From positions 47,065-111,064 of the forward strand of contig NZ_CADFGP010000026.1 in assembly GCF_902833905.1 (NCBI RefSeq): a stretch of DNA of 64,000 bases, in the 5' to 3' direction. How positions within the stretch are numbered: position 1 is the stretch's first letter; each line of letters opens with the position of its first letter. A program made the position numbers and the translations under genes. The DNA comes from Paraburkholderia tuberum STM678 (GTDB lineage: Bacteria > Pseudomonadota > Gammaproteobacteria > Burkholderiales > Burkholderiaceae). Positions 42,472 to 50,300 of this stretch are shown here, piece after piece. The notes under the pieces were generated by a model. The model worked only from the letters and a program-made list of their open reading frames with translations. It did not search any database and was not told the DNA's origin.

Positions 42472-43836
42472 ATGGAAAACGGATCGATGACAGCGTCGGG
42501 CGGCACCGGCGAGCGCGGCGCGCGGCATCGCTGGAAGGTGCTGGGCGTTGGTTTTGCCGCGAATGCGAGCTTTTCGGCGGCATTTTCGGGGATTCCGACG
42601 ACAGCGGTGTTCCTGCGCTCGGACTACCACCTGGGCAACCACGGGCTCGGCCTCGTGCTCGGCATGCTCGGCCTGGGCATTGCGGTCAGCGAGTTGCCGT
42701 GGGGGCTGCTAACCGACCGCTGGGGCGATCGCCGGGTGCTGCTGCTCGGCTTGCTGTCGACCGCGGTCGCGCTAGCCGGTCTCGCGCTGTTCGTGTCGCC
42801 GGGCGGCGCGCATGTGCCCGACATCGTCCCGCTCGCGCTCGGGCTGCTGTTGGTCGGACTGCTGGGCGGCAGCGTCAACGGATCGAGCGGCCGAGCGGTG
42901 ATGGCGTGGTTTCGCGAAGGCGAGCGCGGCCTCGCGATGAGCATCCGCCAAACCGCCGTGCCGGCGGGCGGTGGACTCGGCGCAGTGGTCCTGCCGGTGC
43001 TCGCCTCGCACTTTGGTTTTGCGAGCGCCTATGCGGTGCTGGCGTTGGCGTGCGCGATCACCGCATGGTTCGCGTGGCGCTGGCTGCACGAGCCCGCACA
43101 CGCGGACGATACGCCGGCGCCCAAAGGAGTGCGCGCGGCTGCGACGGCCCGTGCTGCGGCGGCCAACGGTCGGAGGTTGGACTCCTCGAACGTCAGCGCA
43201 CCGCCGCCGATGATCTCCCCATTGCGCGACATCGCGATCTGGCGCGTCGCGCTCGGCGCGGGCGCGCTGTGCATGCCGCAGATTGCCGTGATCACATTCG
43301 GCACGGTGTTCCTGCACGACTTCGGGCGTGCCGGCGTGTTCGCGATCAGCGCGACGATGGCCGCGGTGCAGACTGGCGCCGCGATCGCGCGGGTCTGGAG
43401 CGGCGCGTGGACCGACCGGCGCGGCAACCGCCGCGCGTATATGCGGGCATGCAGTCTGGTGACCGCCGTGCTGTTCGTGCTGCTCGCGCTCGCGACCGGG
43501 CTCATCGGCCTGCGTCGCGCCGGGGCGGTCGCGCCGTTCGCGCTGATGATCGTACTCGGCGGAGTTAGCGCGTCGGCGTGGCACGGCGTCGCGTTCACCG
43601 AACTCGCGACGCTCGCCGGTACTCGCCGCGCGGGCACAGCGCTCGCGATGGGCAACACCTGCGTGTTCCTCACGCTGTTCGTGACGCCGCTCGCGATTCC
43701 GGCGCTGCTGTCTATCGGAGCATGGCCGCTGGTGTGGACGGTGGCGAGCGCTTGCGCGTTGCTCGCATTGCCGGTGTTTCCGCGCGCCGCGTCGACGCGT
43801 GCAATGCGCGCGACGCGTGCTTGCGATGCGGCGTGA
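42472..43836 (+). CDS. Major facilitator superfamily transporter
   Basis: 454 residues from the ATG at 42472, with a GGAGG Shine-Dalgarno at 42462-42466. Twelve hydrophobic segments are seen with a long hydrophilic central loop (~residues 205-245). The motif GLLTDRWGDRRVLLLGLL is the MFS loop 2-3 signature. It is probably under the divergent LysR regulator. The substrate is not evident; the family includes small organic anion and drug carriers. Confidence 0.88.
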   Translation: MENGSMTASGGTGERGARHRWKVLGVGFAANASFSAAFSGIPTTAVFLRSDYHLGNHGLGLVLGMLGLGIAVSELPWGLLTDRWGDRRVLLLGLLSTAVALAGLALFVSPGGAHVPDIVPLALGLLLVGLLGGSVNGSSGRAVMAWFREGERGLAMSIRQTAVPAGGGLGAVVLPVLASHFGFASAYAVLALACAITAWFAWRWLHEPAHADDTPAPKGVRAAATARAAAANGRRLDSSNVSAPPPMISPLRDIAIWRVALGAGALCMPQIAVITFGTVFLHDFGRAGVFAISATMAAVQTGAAIARVWSGAWTDRRGNRRAYMRACSLVTAVLFVLLALATGLIGLRRAGAVAPFALMIVLGGVSASAWHGVAFTELATLAGTRRAGTALAMGNTCVFLTLFVTPLAIPALLSIGAWPLVWTVASACALLALPVFPRAASTRAMRATRACDAA

Positions 43837-44100
43837 GACATGGGGCGAACAGCGCGCTTTGCGTTGCCGAATCGATTTTGATTCGATTCGAATCACGGTG
43901 CGCATATTGCCTGGTCGAACTATAAATTATCCCGATTATTGATCTGGATTAGGAACGCTCCGATTGTCGTGAATTTGCGAGGGTGATCAGATGGCTTTTC
44001 CGGCACGTCGCTTGAGTGCCGCGACGCAGGTCGACGCCTGCCGCCTGCACAGCCACTGCCGCGCGCATTTCGACCATTCTTATAGCGAGCGAGACTAATC

Positions 44101-44769
44101 GTGACAAATCTTCGAATCATTCTGGCGGACGATCACCCGTTCATCCTGCTTGGCCTGAAATCGACACTGGAGGCGCACGAAGGTCTGTCCGTCGTCGGCC
44201 AGGCGCAGATGCCCACTGCGTTGATCGCATTGCTGCAACACACACCGTGCGACGTGCTCGTCGTCGATCTTTCCATGCCGGAGCCCGCCGGCGAGATTGG
44301 CGACGGACTCGGCCTGATCCGGCGCATTCGTGGCGAGTGGCCGTCATTGCGCGTCGTCGTCGTGACCGGGCAGACGAACGCCGCGATGTTGCGTGTCGTC
44401 GTCGCCGATGCCGCGGTCAGTGTGATCGGCAAAGCCGATTCGCTCGAGGAGCTGCCGCAAGCGGTCTGCGACAGTGCGCGCGGCGCGCGCTACCTGGGCC
44501 GCTCGGTAGTCGAAACGCTCGCGCGTTTGCAGCCGGACAACGGTCGGTTCGTGTCGGCCCTGCTGCTGTCGAAGCGGCAGACCGACATCCTGCGCAGGCT
44601 CGTGAGCGGCGAGTCCATCGTGCAGATCGCGGCGGCGCTCGGCTGCCATCGCCGCACGGTGAGCCGGCACAAGCGCGAAGCGATGGCGCGGCTTGGCGTC
44701 AACGACGACCCCGCGCTCTTTTCCTGTGTGCGCGCCTGCGGCACGGTCCTCCTCGAATCGGAAGACTAA
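44101..44769 (+). CDS. NarL/RcsB-type response regulator (first of three)
   Basis: 222 residues from a GTG at 44101. Receiver domain (residues ~4-125): acidic pair ADDH, phospho-acceptor Asp in VLVVDLSMP, Thr in VVVVTGQT, Lys in VIGKAD. LuxR-type helix-turn-helix (residues ~155-210): LSKRQTDILRRLVSGESIVQ, recognition helix HRRTVSRHKREAMARLGV. The gene precedes two paralogues, an aquaporin and a BvgS-type kinase on the same strand. Its recognition helix differs from the other two (RTVSRHK versus KTIS-QK), so its DNA target probably differs. Confidence 0.92.
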   Translation: MTNLRIILADDHPFILLGLKSTLEAHEGLSVVGQAQMPTALIALLQHTPCDVLVVDLSMPEPAGEIGDGLGLIRRIRGEWPSLRVVVVTGQTNAAMLRVVVADAAVSVIGKADSLEELPQAVCDSARGARYLGRSVVETLARLQPDNGRFVSALLLSKRQTDILRRLVSGESIVQIAAALGCHRRTVSRHKREAMARLGVNDDPALFSCVRACGTVLLESED

Positions 44770-44798
44770 GCATCAGGCATACGGTTGTTCGTACCATT

Positions 44799-44812
44799 TC
44801 AGAGCGCTCTGA
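44799..44812. promoter_or_regulatory. Palindrome TCAGA-N4-TCTGA upstream of the second regulator gene
   Basis: TCAGAGCGCTCTGA is a perfect 14-base palindrome 91 bases before the ATG at 44904. TTGTTC (44785-44790) and TCTGAT (44808-44813) have a 17-base spacing, so the palindrome may overlap a weak promoter -10. The same half-sites and spacing recur at 46398-46411. Confidence 0.5.
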
Positions 44813-44903
44813 TGTTTGTCGCAATAGAAATGCTCGACCATTGCGTGAGCGCCGGTCACACATAACAAGGTCGAGAAATGAAAGTATCGAGGAGCGCCAG
44901 ACG

Positions 44904-45593
44904 ATGAACCTCATGGCTGCATCAGGCTCGCCTGTTCGAACGATCATTGCGGATGATCATCCGCTGGTTCTGCTGGCTATAGAAAATCTGATTGGCAACT
45001 ATCCGGACCTGAAGGTGGTTGGCCGTGCGGCGGATGTCGCCGAACTGTTCATCGAAGTCGATCGCAGTCCTTGCGATATCGTGCTGATGGACCTTTACAT
45101 GCCAGGAGGGCACAACGACAACCGGTTCGACGTCGTCAGGCAGTTGAAGGCGCGCTATCCCAACGTGGCGCTCGTCATTCTGACAATGGAAACGGAGGCG
45201 GCGACGCTGCGCAAAGTGATGTCGCTCGGCGTGGATGGGCTGCTGAGCAAACGTGATCGTATCGATCTGATCCATGTGGCGGTGGTCATGGCGCTGGCGC
45301 GCGAATGTTTTGTCGGTCCGGCGGTGCGCGCCATGCTGGCCGATGTCACGCTGACGAAACGTCTCGACTTCGTGCGCGCCACCCTGTCTCGCCGAGAGTT
45401 CGAGGTTTTTACGCAATACGCGTCAGGACTCGGCGTCACGGAAATCGCCACGCGGCTGGGACGTAGTGTGAAGACGATCAGCGCGCAGAAGTGCATGGCC
45501 ATGCGCAAGCTGTCGCTGAATAGCGACGCCGAATTGTTTCGCTTCGCAGTCGAGTATGGCGTAGTGCCAGAAGGGCTTGGTCAAAGCCGTTAA
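44904..45593 (+). CDS. NarL/RcsB/BvgA-type response regulator (second of three)
   Basis: 229 residues from the ATG at 44904, with a GAGGAG Shine-Dalgarno at 44889-44894. Receiver: ADDH, phospho-acceptor Asp in IVLMDLYMPGG, Thr in LVILTMET, Lys in LLSKRD. The loop after the Asp (GGHNDNRFD) is longer than usual, as in RcsB. Helix-turn-helix: LSRREFEVFTQYASGLGVTE, VKTISAQKCMAMRKLSL. The frame reaches back to 44016 over the first regulator gene, but only in a different frame from it. It is most similar to the third regulator. Confidence 0.92.
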   Translation: MNLMAASGSPVRTIIADDHPLVLLAIENLIGNYPDLKVVGRAADVAELFIEVDRSPCDIVLMDLYMPGGHNDNRFDVVRQLKARYPNVALVILTMETEAATLRKVMSLGVDGLLSKRDRIDLIHVAVVMALARECFVGPAVRAMLADVTLTKRLDFVRATLSRREFEVFTQYASGLGVTEIATRLGRSVKTISAQKCMAMRKLSLNSDAELFRFAVEYGVVPEGLGQSR

Positions 45594-45701
45594 GCGGGCG
45601 GCAACATTCTGCGCAGGCGCGCGGCGAATATATCGGCATAACCGGGGGACACATTTCGTGCGGTATGCCCGATCGACACCATAAAAAAGTCACGGAAAAG
45701 A

Positions 45702-46346
45702 ATGCCAAACAAGATTCACGTCGTCGTGGCGGACGATCACGACTCCATTCGCGCGGGCGTCCGATCTCTGCTGCGCGACAAGCCGAATATCGAAATCGTC
45801 GGCGAAGCTGCCGACACCCGGGGTCTCGCGAAGCTGCTCGATGCCTGCGCATGCGACGTCGTCGTGTCGGACATCGGCATGCCGGGACTCGACGGAGACA
45901 CCAGCGCGGTGCCGCTATTGCGCCGGCTGCTACGGCGCACGCCGCATCCCCACGTGGTCGTGCTGACCATGATTGGGCGCGCGCACGTGTTGGCCGGCTT
46001 GCGCAATATCGGCGTGACTGGAATCGTCGACAAGCGCGACACCGTGGACGCATTGATCGACGCAATCGAAGCCGTTGCCGCCGGGGGCACCCATCTATCG
46101 GAACAGGTTCGGGCCGCACTCGCGACCGCGGAGCCTGCGCCGCCCCGGCGCGGCGGTGTGATGAGCGCACGCGAGTGGGAGGTGTTTCAACTCTATGTGC
46201 GAGGCCTCGCGGTGCACGAGATCGCCACACGTCTGCGGCGTAGCGACAAAACCATCAGCACGCAAAAACGCAGCGCGATGCGCAAGCTCGGACTGGAAAC
46301 AGAAGCCGACCTGATCAACTACGCCACTCAGATTGGGCTGATATGA
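45702..46346 (+). CDS. NarL/RcsB/BvgA-type response regulator (third of three)
   Basis: 214 residues. Receiver: ADDHDSIRAG, phospho-acceptor Asp in VVVSDIGMPG, Thr in VVVLTMIG, Lys in GIVDKRD. Helix-turn-helix: MSAREWEVFQLYVRGLAVHE, DKTISTQKRSAMRKLGL. Similarity to the second regulator in the DNA-contact helix (KTIS-QK---AMRKL) suggests a duplication and overlapping targets. Both resemble BvgA/EvgA, usual partners of BvgS/EvgS-type kinases such as the one at 47333. Confidence 0.92.
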   Translation: MPNKIHVVVADDHDSIRAGVRSLLRDKPNIEIVGEAADTRGLAKLLDACACDVVVSDIGMPGLDGDTSAVPLLRRLLRRTPHPHVVVLTMIGRAHVLAGLRNIGVTGIVDKRDTVDALIDAIEAVAAGGTHLSEQVRAALATAEPAPPRRGGVMSAREWEVFQLYVRGLAVHEIATRLRRSDKTISTQKRSAMRKLGLETEADLINYATQIGLI

Positions 46347-46397
46347 GGCGCAGCAACGGTCACAAATTCTTTCTCGATGGATTTGAGGTAGCCCTTA

Positions 46398-46411
46398 TCA
46401 GACTTATCTGA
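46398..46411. promoter_or_regulatory. Palindrome TCAGA-N4-TCTGA upstream of the aquaporin-kinase operon
   Basis: TCAGACTTATCTGA, extended by one pair on each side (46397-46412), lies about 160 bases before the aquaporin start. A TTGAGG (46383-46388) to TCTGAT (46407-46412) pairing at 18 bases gives a possible weak promoter. It matches the half-sites and spacing of 44799-44812. Confidence 0.5.
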
Positions 46412-46574
46412 TTGCCGTGGCGTGGGGGGCACCCAATAATCCTGGCGCCCCTGTCATTGCGCGCCTTGCGCCGCAACTGCCAAGCGGCTGGCTCGTGATC
46501 CGATTACCAATGGATCAGGGGAATCCGGTGCAGACCTCTTCGCGCGATCGTTTGGCGTCTGTGCCTCATACTTG

Positions 46575-47336
46575 ATGGACGGGATAGAGATGGTTGCGCT
46601 AGGCAAGCGATTGTGCAGCGAGGGTGTGGGTACGGCTTGGCTCGTGTTCGTCGGCTGCGGCAGTACGGTGCTGGACACCACAGGCGTGCTGCAGGGCACT
46701 GGCGCGTTGCAAATGTCGTTGGCGTTCGGTCTTGCGCTTGCTACCGGCAGCTATGCCTTCGGCAAGATTTCCGGCGCGCATTTCAATCCTGCCGTCACCA
46801 TCGGCCTGACGATCGCGCAGCGCTTTCCCGTGCGTGATGTCTTGCCCTATATCGCTGCGCAAATCTGGGGCGCCATAGTCGCCGCGGCGCTGCTCGCCTA
46901 CCTCGCCAGCGGCCGGCCAGGTTTCGAACTCTCCGCGAGTGAATTCGCGGCGAACGGCTTCGGCGCTCATTCGCCCGCCGACTATCCATTGCATGCGGCG
47001 CTCGTCGTGGAATGCGTGCTGTCGTTCGTGTTTGTCGGAGCATGCCTGCTGGTCGTCGTTCGAAAAGAGGTGGCAACGATTGCGCCATTCATCACTGGCG
47101 CATGTCTGATGCTCGTCTACCTGGTGTCCATTCCGATCACCAATGGAGCGGTCAATCCCGCACGCTCGACCGCGCAGGCGCTGTTCGTCGGCAACTGGGC
47201 GCTGGATCAGTTGTGGCTGTTCTGGGCCGCGCCGTTGGCCGGAGCAATCGCGGCTGGCGTGCTGTTTTCGTTTCTGGACGGCGGAGCCGATTCGTCTTCG
47301 GTGTCGTTGGTGGACGGGCAGGGTGACGTTTCGTGA
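46575..47336 (+). CDS. Aquaporin (MIP family, AqpZ-like)
   Basis: 253 residues from the ATG at 46575; another in-frame ATG at 46590 (MVALGKRLCSEGVG) is equally possible. Six membrane helices and both pore half-helices are present, with GAHFNPAVTIG (first NPA) and GAVNPARSTAQA (second NPA, followed by Arg). Residues before the second motif fit a water-selective AqpZ type, not a glycerol facilitator. Its stop overlaps the GTG of the hybrid kinase (GTGA), so the two are translationally coupled, an unusual pairing. Confidence 0.9.
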   Translation: MDGIEMVALGKRLCSEGVGTAWLVFVGCGSTVLDTTGVLQGTGALQMSLAFGLALATGSYAFGKISGAHFNPAVTIGLTIAQRFPVRDVLPYIAAQIWGAIVAAALLAYLASGRPGFELSASEFAANGFGAHSPADYPLHAALVVECVLSFVFVGACLLVVVRKEVATIAPFITGACLMLVYLVSIPITNGAVNPARSTAQALFVGNWALDQLWLFWAAPLAGAIAAGVLFSFLDGGADSSSVSLVDGQGDVS

Positions 47337-50300
47337 GCGAGGGACGGTACTCACCACTTCCGGTCGATGCGCGGCGTTTGTTGCGGTGTCTTTGGCCGCG
47401 CTCGCCGCGCCACTCAATGACGCATTGGCTCGCGTTTTTTCTGCTGGCGGTTACGGATGCGGTCTGCATGGCCGGACCTGCCGGCGCTGCGTCACAGCCA
47501 CCCGTAATTTCCGCAGTGGGAACGGGTTCTTCCGCGTCGTCATCCATTGCATTTCCTGCCAGATTGACGATCGGCATTCTCGAAGGAGGCTGGGCGCCGT
47601 TCGACATTCCGCTGGGCGGCCGGCTCGCCGGCGTCAGCGGCGACCTGTTGCGCGCGCTCGTGGGGCCGAACGTCGTCATCGAGACGAAGAGCTTTCCCGA
47701 CATGGCCAGGCTGGTCGCCGCGGCTTGCGCCGGCGAGGTCGACCTGCTGACGAGCATAGCGCGCACGCCGGAGCGCGAGCGCTGCCTCAGCTTTACGGCT
47801 CCTTACTTCCACTCGTTCGCCTCGGCCGTCGTGCGTCGCGACGACGCCCGGCATGTGAACCCCACCGACCTCGCTGGCGCGCGTATCGCGATCGAGCGCG
47901 GTTTTGCGCGTGAGCGTTTGTTGCGCGCAGGTTTTCCTCGCGCGAGTATCGTCTCGTTCGCGAGCACGCACGAAGCGCTGAACGCGCTACTGCATGGCGA
48001 TGCAGACGTCTACTTCGGCTTCACGCCGGTCGTGCAATACGAACTGGCGACCGACGCGTATCGCAAGCTGCGCGTAGCGTTCGAGCAAGGCGGCAAAGCG
48101 CTCGACCTGCGCTTTGCCGTATCGCCTAGCCAGCCTGCTTTGCGCGATCAGCTGAACCGCGCGCTCGTGTCGATGAATCCCGCCGAGGCCGCCGCGATAC
48201 GCGCGCGCTGGCTGTCCGGCAACTTCAACGCGGCGCCCGCGCCGCATGCACCACGTTTCACGTTGACGCCGGAAGAGAAGAACTGGCTGCGTTCGCTGCC
48301 GCCGTTGCAGGTCGGCTTCGACAACGACTGGGCGCCGTTCAGCTATGTTGATTCCGCAGGCCGCCCCGTCGGCCTGACCGCCGATTACCTCACGTACCTG
48401 AGCAGCACGCTCGGTGTCGTGTTCAACCGCGCGCGCATGGCCGACTGGGCCGCCGCCGTCGAGGCGTTCCAGCGTGGCGACCTCGCGATGCTGTCCTCCA
48501 CATCGAGTCGCGCCGCGCTCCTGGTAGGCGCCGACCATAGCCGTGTGTACGAGAGCGATCCGCTGGTGATCGTCGGGCGGAGCGGCGCGCCGCCCCCGTG
48601 CTCGTTCGACGACATCACGTCGTGCCGCGTCGTGATGTCGCCGCACGTGGCCGGCTCGGTGCCGCTCGCGTTGGAAGCGGTGCCGGTCGATCACATCGTC
48701 GTCGCGGCGAGCCTGGGCGAGGCGCTGCGCATGGTCGCGAGCGGCGAGGCCGACGTGCTGGTCGGCAACGCGGCCGCGATCAACGTGCAACTGCGGCAGC
48801 ACTACGTCGGCGCGCTCAGGGTGCTCGACTCGCTCGGCGAATCCGACTCGTTGTATTTTGCTGTGCGCGAGGATCTGAGCCCGCTCGTCAAGCTGATCGA
48901 TCGCGCGTTGCAGGCGATGCCGGCAGCCGAAAAGCAGCGCATCCGGCGCAAGTGGGTGAGTCCCGCCGCGCCGGACAACGCCGTATGGAGCGTGACTGCG
49001 GTGCGGCTGCTGCCGGTGCTGATCGGCATCGGCGTCGTGCTGCTGGTCACGTTGCGCGCGTACGTGCTGCTGCAACGCGAAGTCCGGCTACGCAAGCAGA
49101 CCGAGCGCGAACTCGCACTGCAATTGAACTTCCAGGAAACGATGATGAAGACGGTGCCGTATCCGCTCATCGCGAAAGGCCTGGACGGACGGTACATCGC
49201 GATCAACGAGGCCTATGAGAAAGCGTGCGGGCTGGAGCGGAAGGACGTGCTCGGGCGCACGACGACCGAGGTCGGCACATGGGGCGACGCAAACAGCCGC
49301 GTGCTCGACGACATCACGGGCGAGATCCTGCGCGGCGGCGGCATCGCGAAAGTCGAACTCCAGTTCGAGGACGGCGCTGGCGAGGCGCGGCATGGGATTT
49401 TCTGGACGAGCGTCTGCGAGGCCAGCGATGGGCATCCGGCGTACGTGCTTGGCACGATGGTCGACATCACCGACATCCGGCGCGCTGAAATGCGCGCGAG
49501 CGAAACCGAACGGCGCCTGTTCGACGTCACGCGCTCGTTGCCCGCCGTCGTGTTCCAGTTGCGGCGCTCGCCGTCCGGCGCGTATTCCTTCCCGTACATC
49601 GGCGGCGACACGCGGCATCTGCTCGGCGAGGGTGATTGGCATGGGGGGGCACGGGTCGATTTCCAACGAGTGTCGGAGCTGGATCGGCCGCGCGTTCTCG
49701 CCGAGCTCGAGCGTTCCGCGAGCTGCGCCTCCCCAGTGCATATGGAGTTCCGCCTGGGAAACGCCGGTCAACTGAAGTGGGTGCGGGCCGAGCTGGTGCC
49801 GCGGCGAGAAGCCGATGGCAGCGTCGTTTGGAGCGGCTATTGGGTCGATGCGAGCGTCGAGCGCGCGCGTTCGGAGGAACTCGCGCGGGCACGCGATGTG
49901 GCCGAGGCGGCCTCGCGCGCGAAGGACGACTTCTTCGCGATGATGAGCCACGAAATCCGCACCCCGATGAACGGTGTGCTCGGTCTCGTCGAAGTGCTCG
50001 AGCGCACGCCGCTCAGTACCGATCAGAGCGAAATGCTCGGCATGATCCATGAGTCGGCGGGCGCGCTGCTGCAGATTCTCGATGATTTGCTCGATTATTC
50101 GAAGATCGAGGCGGGGCGGCTCACGCTCGAAGCCGAGCCGATCGATCTGCGCGAACTCGTCGATAACGCGGTCGGCCTGCTCGCGGGGCGCGCCCACGAA
50201 AAAGGGCTGAAAGTGCGCGTCGACATCGCGACCGACGCCGCCGCGACGCTCCGCGGCGACAGCGTGCGTCTGCGCCAGATTCTGTTCAATCTGCTTGGCA

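Noticed and set aside
43885..43894. Palindrome GATTCGAATC upstream of the first response regulator
   Set aside because: At ten bases it is too short to stand out, and it is not repeated at the other regulators.
44016..44903. Upstream extension of the second response regulator over the first
   Set aside because: The extension is out of frame with the first regulator and Arg-rich; the ATG at 44904 has a good Shine-Dalgarno and starts the receiver domain.
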